From positions 206,914 to 270,913 of the forward strand of contig CAJJDN010000018.1 in assembly GCA_905182985.1 (NCBI GenBank): a DNA stretch of 64,000 bases. The letters run 5' to 3'. This document shows, piece after piece, positions 47,306-58,788 of this stretch; position 1 is the stretch's first letter; each line of letters starts with the position of its first letter. Made by a program: the position numbers and the translations under genes. The DNA comes from Paramecium sonneborni (lineage: Eukaryota; Ciliophora; Oligohymenophorea; Peniculida; Parameciidae). The notes under the pieces were generated by a model. The model saw nothing but the letters and a program-made list of their open reading frames with translations. It had not been told where the DNA came from and did not search any database.

Positions 47306-50300
47306 ATGATCGGAAGACCTCCAAGAAATAGAAATGAAAAATAGTAAAATCCTTAAATGACTGAATATTAATTGAAAATGGAACTATAGATGCAAGCAGA
47401 TAATAAAAAAAAAGAATTAAGAATGTAGTAACTTTAAGAGAAAGAATAAAATTTAAAATAATTAGAATATGCAGGACAAAATGTTGAATCATATAGAAAT
47501 AAAAAATATACGGAAAATTAGGATGTCATTCCATAATAATCTAAAGCTGAACAAGAGCGTGCTGCTAGAATTAAATTGAGGGAAGAAGAAAGATTGAGAA
47601 GAAAGAATGGTTTAGGGAGTGCTTATGAGTAAGAAAAACAAAGATTACCTATCTAATTAGAATAAAAGCTTTTACAAAATTTGAATCAAATCAATAATAA
47701 TAATTAAAATACAGACTGGTTAGATAAATAATAAGTTGTTTCATATTAAAATCAACATCATTTAAATAATCATCATTAACAATAACCTCTAGCTAATTAT
47801 TATCCTGATCAACTCCATAGTGCAAGATCAATGCAGTAATCCTAAAATTATAATTAAATTAAAAATGATTCATATAAATAACCAGAAAAACCAAAATATG
47901 AATATTCATAAATGAATAATAATAGTAATTATTAGAAGAATAAAATTAATGATATAGCAGAGTAAGAAAGGGAAAAAAAAAGAAAATATAAGGAATAATT
48001 GGATATGTAGATCAGTTAAAAAGTATAATCAAATTAACAATAAATACAAAACTAATAAACAGTTCAATAATATTAATAACAGTAATAATACCCTTTGTAA
48101 TAATAACAATAATAATTGTTATAAGAATAAAAACTTCATCCAAAATAAAGTTAAAGATAACCTTAGATTGAAGTAGATTTTTTTTCGAAATTTGGATAGC
48201 CATAATCTTAATAAGGCTGGAAATAATAGTAATCTTAAAATTAAGATAATGCTGCAATATAAAGAATCAAATATAGAGAGGAACTTGATCGTTAAATTTA
48301 GGAAAAAAAAAATAGAGAGATGGAATAATAATAATTAAAAAATCAATCGGATTTTGCTAAAAGGCCAATTAGTAATCCAACAAATGTTTTTGAATACCCA
48401 TAAGATTATGATTATAAAAATAATCAACCTCCTTAATCTCCTAATTAGTATTAGCCACCACAATCTGCACCAGCTGATGATTAATTAAAAGGAAGATATT
48501 TATAGAGAAGATTCACAAGTGGATAACCAGAAGATCCATAAAGACAAGCCTAAAAGGAATAATATGCTGAAGAATTAAAAAGATAAATGGAGGAAAAAAA
48601 AAGAAAGAAAAAAGAAGAAGAAGAGGATAATCGAAGAAGGGATGAATAAGAATAATAATAATTTTAGTAATAATTATTACTTGAAAAAAAAAGACAGTAA
48701 GAATAAGCAAAATAAAAATATACTGAATAAATTGATTAACCTCTTTAAAATGTTTAACCAAAAGAAATAGTAAAAAGAGCTAAATAAAATAATTAACATG
48801 AGCTACCTTAACAATAGGATATTATTAAGAAGTCAGCTCTATAAATTCTATCTCCAGAGAGCGATTTAAAAAGGGAATAATTATTAACTTTGTAAGATCA
48901 AAGGTATGAATCGCCATAATAATACATATAATAGTAATAGCCTCAATAATTATAATATTCTCAATAATAATTACCTATTTAGTAATCACCTTATTAAAAA
49001 AATTAATATCAACCTCCTATTTCTCCATAATAGAATGTTTAAAATCAATTTCATTTATAAGATAATTTATAATAATATCAATAAGTGCTTTTTAATGACT
49101 AAAACAATCATCATCCGTAAACTATCATGGTTCATTAGTAATATTTGATGGAACTTTAATAAAATATATAAGAAATTGATTTAGTCAGATAAATATTAGA
49201 AGAAAAATTGAGATTATAATAAATAGAAATGTAGAATTAATAATTAATAGATTAGTATCAAAGAAAAGTCATAGATATTTAAAAGGAATAATAATTATTT
49301 GAGTAAGAAATAATCAAATTGTAAGATTTTATTCAAGGCAAATAAAAGCGACCATTGGATCCAACAGTTTTTGCATCAAGTGTATTTTTTAATTTACTTG
49401 GGAAAAAAGAAAATCTATTTTTATCACCTCATTAATAATAGCTAGCAAACATTTAGCCATTGAAAATATCTCCATTGTAATCACCAACAGCTAATTCATA
49501 AGTTCAATAATTTTTCATTTAATATTAAGAAATAAATCCTTAAGTTCTTGGAAAAAATTTATAACCATACTAACATCCAAAATAATAACTAAATTAATAA
49601 CAATATTAATAACCATAGTAATAATAATAATAGTAATAATAATAACAACAACAATAATAATAATAGTAATAATAATAATATATATAGCAATAAATATATA
49701 AGCAAGGAATAACAGAATCTATGATTGATAATGATGTTGAATTACCAGGAGAGTCTGAATATGTAAATTATACGGAAGAATAATTGGGGAAAAGTTTTAT
49801 GCCAGAATTAAGAGAATTAAAATAAAAAACTGAATAATCTAAAAATTAAAAATTAACAGACAATGTAATAACATAATAATCATAATAATTTAAGACGCTT
49901 TAATCATAAAACTTTTCTAATAATGACTTTTAATTAAATCAATAATAAAAATCATCAATCACTGATGAAAGTTGTGAATTACCTACAAATGCAGTTTAGT
50001 AATCGATTCCTCCAGAGTTAAGTAGAGTTTAAGCAAATTAGAGAGAGTAAGACAATTTTTAGGATGATGAGTTTGAGGAATCAGATCAAAATTCAGATGA
50101 AGAAATTAATGAATAAAATGATTTTGAACCTGAAGAGGAAGTAGTAAATGAAGAAGGGATTGATAACCCATTTCATTAATAAGATTAGTAAGGTGATGAA
50201 AATGAGGATTCAGATAAAGAGTAATATGATGTTGAAATACCAAATCCGTAGAATTATGATTTAAACACGTTAAAAACATAAGAATATTATGCCATGTTTA

Positions 50301-51010
50301 TTGAGAATATAAAACCCTAATCAAGATAATAAGAATTAAAATTCCCAACTAAATTGTTATAATAAAATACTTTATAATTGAATAATAATGATACTAATGA
50401 ACAATCAAGTATGTGCGAACATAGTGAAATAATAGAAAGTTAATTAAAACAAAATAGTGATAAATAAGGAGATGCTGAAGAAGTTTAAATGACTCAAGCT
50501 TAATTTTTAGTGTATTAATAATCTATGGCAATACCAGAGGATGAAGAACCTTCACAACCATCTGTGTCATAAAAAACACTGAAAAATTTAAGTAGAAAAT
50601 ATCAAAAACCAAAAATTGTTGATATTTTTAAAAATGAACCACAAAAAAATTAAAATCCATAATCTCAAACGTAAATTCTCCAACTTTAAGAATAATCAAG
50701 ATTCACAAATTAATAAATCCCAGATTAATCTAGATGTACAAATTTATAGATACCTGATTAGTCAAGCTGTACTAATTAAAATCCTATAGCTTCTCAAACT
50801 TTTTTATATTAACCTAGAGTTGAATTAGTTAAATCTAGATTAGAAAATCTATTTTAACACACGAATGAATTAATGGCGGATCTACCAAAAGTAAAAGTTG
50901 AAAAGATTGTAGCTATTGATGATGAGATAATCAAATCATATAAAATTGAAGAGAATTCTTAATGGTAGTAACAATAAGAGTTGTTTGCATATGAACAAAG
51001 CCATAATTGA
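47306..51010 (+). CDS. Gln-rich coiled-coil protein, possibly centrosomal/axonemal
   Basis: An intronless frame of 1,234 residues, M-I-G-R-P-P-R-N-R to E-Q-S-H-N. Basic Pro-containing N-terminus; charged coiled-coil blocks such as Q-E-R-E-K-K-R-K-Y-K-E-Q-L, K-Y-R-E-E-L-D-R-Q-I-Q-E-K-K-N-R-E-M-E and E-E-L-K-R-Q-M-E-E-K; a 21-residue Gln run around 49615-49675; and an acidic C-terminal third (D-E-F-E-E-S-D-Q-N-S-D-E-E). The R-x-E-L-x-x-Q-I-x-E-K-K words resemble those of CSPP1-like spindle-pole/ciliary proteins, but this is compositional and weak. It starts 60 bp after the HECT gene. Confidence 0.75.
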
Positions 51011-51040
51011 AATTAATTAAAAATATATATATATTCGTTA

Positions 51041-51951
51041 ATGCACAAAATTCACTATTCTCATTAACAATCTCCTTCTGCCACTCCAGCTTAGAGTTCA
51101 TCCCCATAATAGAAGACATAATTAGTACTCAAATAAACAAATAGAACAATAACTTCATAAGCAGAGATTGCTGTTTGTTATAAAAAGAAAAGCAAAACAA
51201 TTATGAATGCAGAGATAGAATTGAAAAAACAATTATAAGTGCAAAATTAACAATACAAAGAGTTAGCTTTAAAATATGAGCTATCTATTTAAGAAATTTA
51301 AAAATACTAGATGATCATTGAACGCAACAATTAAAAGCGTAATCATGAAAAATAGTAACTTCTATCTGAAATTTCTATGTTAAAAAAATAATTAGAATAA
51401 CGTAGTAAATCTTAAATAGATTTACATGAGAATGGAAGTAAATATATATTTGTAATCATTTTATAGTTCTTGGACATTTAGTTAATGAGGTTAATTAAAA
51501 GGCTATTTTGATTGAATTATCAGAGTATAAAGATAAGTGTAAACAACTCTTAAGTGAATTAGATACAAAGAATATATAGTTAGATTAGTAAAATATTTTA
51601 TTGAATTTTAGTGTTACTAAGAAACTCATAAATACTCCCTCATGTTAAGAATTGATTAATTAAGTGTAAGAACTTACTAAAAAAATTAATGAGTAAGAGA
51701 GTAAATTACTTTAATATGAAATGCAGTTAGAGAAATATTCGTATATTTGATATTCATAATAATTAGAGTGAATAATAATAAATCTAAATTTTTATTTAGA
51801 GGAGCAGAGTATTTTAATAAAAAGATTTTAGATGCTGATATTTTTAGTTCCTCAAGTAATATATAATCAACAGTATTTTATATATTTAAAATAGATGTCA
51901 AATTAGAATGAAAATTCTACCTAAGGATTATCAAGTTATATAAAGTTATGA
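51041..51951 (+). CDS. coiled-coil protein, about 277 residues
   Basis: Starts M-H-K-I-H-Y-S-H, 30 bp after the previous stop. A Ser/Pro/Gln-rich head leads to a long heptad-rich coil (I-E-L-K-K-Q-L; L-K-K-Q-L-E-Q-R-S-K-S-Q; L-S-E-L-D-T-K-N) and a short Ser-rich tail. Introns of 29, 26 and 22 nt, all ending TAG, give an integral reading frame ending at TGA 51949-51951. No membrane or catalytic features; family unknown. Confidence 0.7.
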
Positions 51952-51984
51952 AAATAATCTGAATTCGTTTTATATTATTATATC

Positions 51985-52389
51985 ATGAAAATATTAATGC
52001 TTTTCTTATTCGTATTAGTGAATGTAAATGATTTGTATTAAGTCAGAGCATTCTCTGAGTGTTTCCTAAGAGCAAAATGATCTGGAAGATGGTGTGTATT
52101 TGCAAAAAGAAGAAAATTTAACACTATTAGACATTGCTAATGAACTTGATAAATATCATTTTTTTTAAGTATTGGGTACTAAAACATATATTTAATAAAA
52201 ATAGGAATTGAATCATAAGATAGATAAATGAAAAGGTTGGCTGTGGCTTCAATAATATCTATTTTAACTATAGCTGCATGTTGTGGATGCTCATAGATAA
52301 TATAAGCATATTCTAAATCTTGCAAGTAGAAACTTCCACCTCCTTAAAATTAATATAGAAGGCTAGAACAATAAACAGACTTATTGTGA
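51985..52389 (+). CDS. small type I membrane protein with cysteine cluster
   Basis: About 118 residues after introns of 19 nt (ending AAG) and 29 nt. The N-terminal signal peptide M-K-I-L-M-L-F-L-F-V-L-V is followed by an acidic ectodomain (L-E-D-G-V-Y-L-Q-K-E-E-N-L-T, one N-x-T glycosylation site). Then comes a basic stop-transfer boundary, a transmembrane helix (L-A-V-A-S-I-I-S-I-L-T-I-A-A) ending in C-C-G-C (likely palmitoylation), and a short basic cytosolic tail with P-P-P and a terminal D-L-L dileucine-like signal. This architecture suggests a surface or endosomal protein. No homologue is recognised. Confidence 0.65.
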
Positions 52390-52501
52390 GAATAATTGCA
52401 TTAATATATAATTTTATTTATTGCTTTCTCTAATTTTTAGCTGCAATTTTTGTTTAATTGGAAGAACACTAATTTCAAATTTAGGAGTATAAAGTTTAAG
52501 T

Positions 52502-53300
52502 TCATAGATAGAAAAGTTTTTTATTACTCAGTTTTATGTATATAATCATACCAATTTCTAACATTTTTATTTTAGTAAGATCTTGTTAATTCTTATTTAC
52601 TAAAAGGAAATACCTGACTTCTAATATTCGATAATATAAGTAGATTATGGTTTGTTTAATTATTGCTATGCAATCTAGTTGAATTTATATTAAAATCAGA
52701 AGAATTTTTGAGGTTAAATTTTATCTTAAATTCTATTAACATCTTAACCACATTTTTTGGAGTTAAATAGAGTTCAATAAGTCATAAATCTTTTGTATTA
52801 TAGTTTTGATTGTTCCTATTATTCTTTAATAAGATAATTCATTATTATAAAATTGATTTACTTCATCTACTTTGATACTTAGATAATAATGATTTGATAT
52901 AATTATCAAACCAGTTCTATGTTTTTTTCTGATGACTTTTTCATTTACTATTTTCTTGATTCGATCACTATTTTTTTATCCTTTTTTCATTTCACTCATA
53001 CATTTTAATATTTGCGTTATACAATGCTATATGTCCGTTTATATTGCAACGGCATAATTATAGGAAAAATTTTTCTTAATTGATTTTTCATCAGCACTTA
53101 ATGTTTTGATTACACATAACTGGATGAAGAAACTTGGATAATATTAAAGTCAATTTAAATTAGATTTTTGATACATCTATGGAGATTGTATTTAGAATTT
53201 ATTATTTTATTTTCTTAATCATCAAATCCTGAAAAAATTAATCCAAATTGTAGGTTAATGAATCGATAAATTTTTTATTGTTTTGCTTTATTCTATTCAT
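52502..53300 (-). CDS. helical protein, gene structure uncertain
   Basis: A TGA-free frame from M-S-E-M-K-K-G-Q-K at 52999 to TGA 52504-52502 reads 165 residues with charged helices and hydrophobic C-terminal stretches. Upstream coding-like sequence from ATG 53300 (M-N-R-I-K-Q-N-N-K-K-F-I-D-S) probably belongs to the same gene but I could not join the frames with confident introns. A second frame in the 3' half also reads well apart from two TGA codons, so part of the region may be decayed. Confidence 0.4.
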
Positions 53301-53467
53301 GATATAGTTATAAATGATCTCAAAAAAATTATCATATGTTTTAGTTTACTTTCTTACATATACTTAAACTTGATTTGATTTAAATGATTAACTATGTCCT
53401 CTATATTATTGTTGCATTATTCGTTAAATATTTTTAATATAAAAGATTTCCAGAATTAACTTAATTA

Positions 53468-54365
53468 ATGAAACCATAATAAGACACGTCTACGGATCCC
53501 TTTGCATTTGCCTTCAATCCTCAAAATATTGAAAATACTGTCAATAAGGCTAAGAATACATTAGATAATCCCTTATTTGGGATGGCTTATGCAAACTTTG
53601 GAAAGTAAATGAAACTAATAATAAAGAAAATTTTCTGGTATTGGAGATAAATATGATTCATTTCTTAATAAAATATTCAGCAGTCAATATAGATTTTATT
53701 TTGATGTAGACAACATGTATGTTGTTAAGAAATCGATCATGACAATTGCACCTTATCTTTATAGGGGAAATTGGACTTTAAGTAGTATTTCTTGTATAAA
53801 TTACAGACAGTGAATTTTAAGCAATTTCACCTACAGAGAATGTTCATGCTCCTGATCTCTATTTACCTTTGATGAGTCTAATCACTTTTGTTTTACTTAG
53901 GTGTTTAAGTTTAGGAATTTACGATAAGTCATCATTTAATCCAGGCTATATAGTTGAATCATTTTGGAAATGCTTTGTTATTTCCCTTTTGGAGTTAATA
54001 ATTATCAAAATTGTTTTTTGTTTTATGGATGGAATTAGGGTTAATACTGTCGATCTTATTTCACATTTAAATTATAGATATTGCAGGTATTTCTAATCAC
54101 AATTATTAGTCTATGTGCCCTTATGATATTCAACATTCTGACTAATAACCTTTTTTCATTTTTTTGCACTATATATGTATTAATTTGTTAAGCTATCTTT
54201 GTTTACAAAACTTTACAAAGATATAGTCCCTCACATAATTAGAGTGCTCTTGGTATTAATATATATCATAATATAGAACTGAGTAGTTTTGGCTCCAATA
54301 TAACATTATTATTATCATTGTTACAGCCATCTTGTTCTTGGATTCTATTATCCTTTGGTTAATGA
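53468..54365 (+). CDS. YIF1 family ER-Golgi membrane protein
   Basis: From M-K-P-Q-Q-D the protein has the YIF1 N-terminus D-P-F-A-F-A-F-N-P and N-P-L-F-G-M-A, then Y-F-D-V-D-N-M-Y-V-V-K-K (animal Y-F-A-V-D-T-x-Y-V-L-K-K), P-Y-L-Y-R-G-N-W, N-V-H-A-P-D-L-Y-L-P-L-M-S-L-I-T-F-V-L-L (animal N-A-P-D-L-Y-I-P-x-M-A-F-I-T-Y-V-L-L) and further transmembrane helices. YIF1 partners YIP1 and Rab GTPases in ER-Golgi traffic. Introns: 22 nt near 53608 (AAG), 25 nt near 53773, 23 nt near 54086. An in-frame ATG at 53384 would add an unlikely hydrophobic extension. The last helix appears in a shifted frame, so the 3' end is uncertain. Confidence 0.8.
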
Positions 54366-54380
54366 AATATATTATTATTA

Positions 54381-54740
54381 ATGTCATAAAAATTCGGTCC
54401 TCTTTAATTAAAAAAGAAAATTCAAAAAACTAATCCAACTGAAAAAAAGATATACAATCAATAAGAAACAGTAGATAGTAATTATGATATCATAATTTAT
54501 CAGAGTAAGAGATAGAAAACGAAAAATTTAAGAAATAATAATAATTCAATCCAGTTGAAATGGCTTAGTAAGGAGGAACAGGAAAGACTTAGTCAGAAAT
54601 TTAATTTGATTTAGTTAGACTTAAGAGATTAGGCGATAAAATAGAAAAAGTAATTACAATTTTAAAAATTTCTAGAAAATGGAATTAACATACAGATAAA
54701 AAATAGAAACTTTCAACAAGAAAATTTAAAAGATGCCTGA
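54381..54740 (+). CDS. small basic coiled-coil protein
   Basis: An intronless 119-residue frame, M-S-Q-K-F-G-P-L to N-L-K-D-A, strongly basic with W-L-S-K-E-E-Q-E-R-L-S-Q-K and K-Q-K-K-Q-L-Q-F-Q-K helices. It starts 16 bp after the provisional YIF1 stop on the same strand. Family unknown. Confidence 0.55.
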
Positions 54741-55105
54741 ACATTATGATATTCCAAAAGTTGGTCCAGGTTGAGACTTATAAATTTGTCTATTATATAA
54801 TTTATAACTAAATTCTTCAAATTCGAATTTTATATATTTTATAAATGTTTCTACAATTCGATTATGAAATATAACATAATCTTTGAAATAATGAGATAGG
54901 TTTACTATTTTAAAAAATATTAATGTTTTATTTTATTAGAATATGTAGTATTAAAATTTCTTCCTAAAATAATTATTATGAAAATAATAATTGAGTGGTC
55001 AAAAATAGAAACTGAATTTTTTAGAGTCATTTTGTTTAAAGGCAATTTTAATTTGATAAACAAAGATGAAAAGAAGAAATCAATTTTTATTTATTATAAT
55101 ATTTT
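54741..55105. other. AT-rich intergenic stretch
   Basis: About 365 bp with no supported gene, upstream of the PP2A gene. Confidence 0.45.
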
Positions 55106-56170
55106 ATGAATCCATCAAAATTGAGTAATTCTGAATTGGGGAATTTTGATAAATATATAGAGGATCTGTATAATGGTTAATTGCTAAGTGAAAATGATAT
55201 AAAGTTGGTGTGTTAAAAAGTGTTAATATTTGCATTATTGATCAGGCAAAAGAAATACTAGTTGATGAACCTAATATTGTAGCTGTGAGAGCACCATTAA
55301 CAATATGTGGAGATATACATGGTTAATTTCATGATCTAATTGAATTGTTTCGTATTGGAGGCAGATTGCCAGTATTTTAAGAAAAATTATAAAGGAAACT
55401 AATTATCTGTTTCTTGGAGATTATGTAGATCGAGGTTCTTAAAGTGTTGAAACCTTTAGTCTTATACTTTGCCTAAAAATACGGTATAAAGACAGATTGA
55501 CTGTATTGAGAGGTAATAAGTAAAATAAAAATAGGTAATCATGAGAATAGAGAAATAAATAAGATTTATGGTTTTTATGATGAATGTTAAAGAAAATATG
55601 GAAATGAGATAGTATGGAAGCACTTTACAGATGTTTTTGGTTATTTGCCATTGGTGGCAATAGTTGAGAATAGTGTAAATAATAAAAATTATGATTAGAT
55701 ATTCTGTACACATGGAGGTTTATCACCAGCAATAGAGACAGTTGATTAGATTAAATAATTAAATAGAATTTAAGATATTCCTCATGATGGTGCAATTTGT
55801 GATTTATTATGGAGTGATCCAGAAGAAACTAAACTAGGATGGGGTGTATCTCCTAGAGGAGCAGGATGGACATGGGGTTAAGATATAACAGACAAATTTC
55901 TACATTAAAATAAATTGAAATTGATAGCAAGAGCACATTAATTAGTTATGGAAGGATTTTAACATGTACATTAACGGAAGACTGTTACAATATTCTCAGC
56001 ACCCAATTACTGTTATAGATGTGGTAATTAAGCTTGCATAGTAGAGGTAGATGATTAATTAAAAATGAGTTTGTAAATTAATCCTTTATGATTATAGCTC
56101 ATAATATGAACCTGCTCCAAGAGATAATGAACCTTAAACAACCAGAAGAGTACCAGAGTACTTTTTATGA
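55106..56170 (+). CDS. protein phosphatase 2A catalytic subunit
   Basis: About 322 residues after introns of 26, 23 (ending AAG), 22 and 25 nt. All PPP metal and catalytic motifs are present: [38 protein letters not shown] and [11 protein letters not shown]. The C-terminus T-R-R-V-P-E-Y-F-L keeps the conserved Y-F-L methylation tail that distinguishes PP2A (T-R-R-x-P-x-Y-F-L) from PP4 and PP6. A short insertion (N-S-V-N-N-K-N) precedes the Q-I-F-C-T-H-G-G strand. PP2A holoenzymes counter many kinases in the cell cycle and signalling. The start is 365 bp downstream of the nearest gene. Confidence 0.94.
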
Positions 56171-56193
56171 TTTAACAATTAAATATATTTTAT

Positions 56194-56511
56194 TCAATTA
56201 TTCACTGATGGTAACATATCATAAGTAAATCCTCCTATTCCTAAAACTATCAATATAAACATTCCAGAATAGAATACACCTGGTATTAATAACATTATTG
56301 CTAAAATAAATATTGGATATGTCTCTCCTAACCCTTTCTCTTGATATTACAATATTCCTTATTCTGTAAATAGTATTCCTGCACTCAATAGAAAAAATGA
56401 TAAAACTATTGTTTTGTATGGCCGATTGTATCTAATTCGAAGTGGAGGAGGTGATTCTGATCTCACTACTCTTTTTTTGTTTAGAGGACGAGTTTCACTG
56501 TAATCCTTCAT
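56194..56511 (-). CDS. TMEM230/TMEM134 family membrane protein
   Basis: An intronless 105-residue protein. A cytosolic Arg/Pro-rich head (S-P-P-P-L-R-I-R-Y, comparable to family P-P-K-I-P-Y-K) leads to P-Y-K-T-I-V-L-S-F-F-L-L-S-A-G (family P-Y-K-A-I-A-L-A-T-V-L-F-L-I-G). A second helix follows, P-I-F-I-L-A-I-M-L-L-I-P-G-V-F-Y-S (family V-P-V-L-I-I-G-I-L-V-F-L-P-G-F-Y-H), and the end G-G-F-T-Y-D-M-L-P (family G-Y-S-Y-D-D-I-P). TMEM230 is a two-helix protein of secretory and recycling vesicles. Stop 24 bp from the convergent PP2A stop. Confidence 0.88.
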
Positions 56512-56938
56512 TATTTTTTATAAACAATTATTTTATAATATTTTTCTTAATTATAAGTTCTTTAATCATATTCTCACCTTGTATATTAAATGATTATTTT
56601 ATTTATCTTAGAAAAGATTGAACTTAATTATCTATTTATTAACAATAGAAAATAGATTAATAAATTAAACAATCTAAAAATAGATGAATAATATTATTTT
56701 AATAGAAAAGAATAAAGGATTACATGATAATATAATATTAAGATACATTTGTAATTGTTCATTCTTTATTAAATTTGAATTCGTATTAGGTTTTTAATCA
56801 ATTATCTTGAATATAAACTAGACTTCTTTCTTAGGCAACATTAAATTGTACTCAATTTGAATAAGAAAGTTAAATGTGATGTCTTATTTTAATGATGATC
56901 TAATGATTATTTCTAAGAAAAATTCAATAATAATCCTC
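56512..56938. other. AT-rich intergenic stretch
   Basis: About 430 bp without a convincing frame. It could contain an unrecognised 3' exon of the next minus-strand ORF. Confidence 0.4.
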
Positions 56939-57223
56939 TCATGATAATATCAATAATGTTTTATTTATTAGCTGACCAATTAATGATAATATTTATTCCA
57001 TCATTTTGATATTTCCAGAAATGGTTTCTATTAATGAAATACTTCTATTTAGATCTTTATTAACTAAGGTTTCAGCCTTCGTTAATAAAATCAAATTATA
57101 GAATGTCTTTTTAAAAAATATTATAAAATGAGATTCTTTATTCATATTTATATTTCTGGGAACACCTTATTGATAAAATGAAATTTAATTTCTTAGGTTT
57201 TATTTCTTATCTTCAGTAAACAT
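56939..57223 (-). CDS. small helical protein, 94 residues
   Basis: A complete frame M-F-T-E-D-K-K-Q to T-L-L-I-L-S. Amphipathic helices (F-I-I-F-F-K-K-T-F-Y-N-L-I-L-L; I-S-L-I-E-T-I-S-G-N-I-K-M-M-E) suggest a small alpha-helical protein. It starts 42 bp from the divergent C2-protein gene. Family unknown; a further exon is possible. Confidence 0.5.
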
Positions 57224-57264
57224 TTTTTTTTTCTTTAATTACAACATCAACGAGCATTTATTTT

Positions 57265-58788
57265 ATGAAAAAATAAACCAATTACTTATAATTAGTTAAT
57301 TAAGGAGCTGTAGCCTTATTAATTAATAAATTGTATATTGAAACTAGATTTTTCGCTTTCGTTTTTCAATAATCTTAAATTAGAGCATACCACTTCAAAT
57401 TTAATATTGAAAATTTGATTAATTCCCTTTAATATTTTGAATTTGAAATGAATTAGCAATAATATAATGAAATGTTCACAGCATTCTAGACAAACAAGAT
57501 TTTAGTTGAACAATTTGATATCTACCTTAAGTAAAAAGTATTTTAAATTATTTTATGAAGTGTGGCCATTTTTATGATGAACACTTATTTTAATAATTGA
57601 TTGAATTATCTTTAAATAATGGAGTCATAGATTTAGAAAGTTTTATTAATTAATACAATGAGACTGTAGATACTTTATAATATCGTTCAGAAATATTAAA
57701 TAATAAGATTAAAGAACTAAGAGTTTTGCATTAATAATTAAGTGATTAGTTAAATTCAGATGCATTATAATAGAACTCTTTAACTCTTTAAATTATGGAT
57801 TGTCAAAATATTGAAATTAAAAATCCTAGCGTTTATCTCTAAATTTGTTGTGGACCTAAAACACACAAAACTAGAACTATGAAAGGAGTTAGTCCATAAT
57901 TTTAAGAGTAATTTGAATTTCCCATTGATTCTGGTTGTTAGGATGTTACAATAACACTTTTTGATAGTGTAAGAAATTGAATCTACTTTAGATGGATGAT
58001 AATATGATTGGTTATACTCAATTTTTGATTTCTGAATTAAGAGAATAAAAACTAAAGGATATCAGTGTAAATTTATAAAGATAAGACAATATGAAAATCA
58101 AAACTAAATTACATGTTATATTAAAATTCAATCATTCAAAAGTAAGTTTCTTCTAATTTAGGAAAGCTTATACAAATAAGAATAGTAAAAACTAAATCAT
58201 GAAATTAATCAGAATAATCTTGAAATGAAAGAAACTTAATAAGCCTTAAATTGTCTAGCTAAAGTATTTAGTGGAGGTTGTATCAAAATTAGATAATTAC
58301 CTCCAATTTTAGAAATTAAAGAATTTGAATTGAAATGTTTAGATACTTTAAATGATGCACTATAAGAAAGAATATAAGATTGGGTTCCTTTATTTTATAA
58401 ACTAACTGGATTGGTGGTTGCATTATCTGTTATGATTAGTTTATATCGATGCTAATTTATGGAAGTAAAACAATTTATTAATATTAGTTAACATTACTAG
58501 CATATATGATGTTATTATTAATCCTTAGAGAAATTAACTAAAAATGGATGAGAGTGTTCACATATTTATTTGCTGTCTTATTTCTTTATGATTTACTCTG
58601 GCTATACATATGTGGAGGAGTAATTATTATTATTATTTTAGAACTACGGTATAACCAAAGGAGAAAAACACATAAACAAATTTGTCACAGCATTATGTTA
58701 TGTTGAACTCTTAGCTAAAATTCCATTTACAATAGTTTTGTGGAAACATTCGGTAGAGTTTGAATAATTTTTATCATATTTTATATGA
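57265..58788 (+). CDS. C2-domain membrane protein
   Basis: About 470 residues with five introns of 23, 23, 20, 23 and 22 nt; the first ends AAG. The N-terminal helical region and coiled coil lead to a C2-type beta sandwich: V-Y-L-Q-I-C-C-G, H-K-T-R-T-M-K-G-V-S-P-Q-F, F-D-S, M-I-G-Y-T-Q-F-L. The acidic Ca2+ loops look incomplete, so Ca2+ binding is doubtful. After a linker come transmembrane helices (L-T-G-L-V-V-A-L-S-V-M-I-S-L; L-T-L-L-A-Y-M-M-L-L-L-I-L; F-A-V-L-F-L-Y-D-L-L-W-L-Y) and a short tail. A role in membrane contact or traffic is inferred. The stop TGA 58786-58788 directly abuts the convergent gene's stop. Confidence 0.75.

Noticed and set aside
48012..49148. Several hydrophobic ORFs on both strands at 48-49 kb
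   Set aside because: All are alternative frames of the Gln-rich coiled-coil gene at 47306-51010.
49660..49702. Possible short intron at the end of the 49.6-kb Gln run
   Set aside because: Careful recount of the TA repeats shows that the frame continues without splicing.
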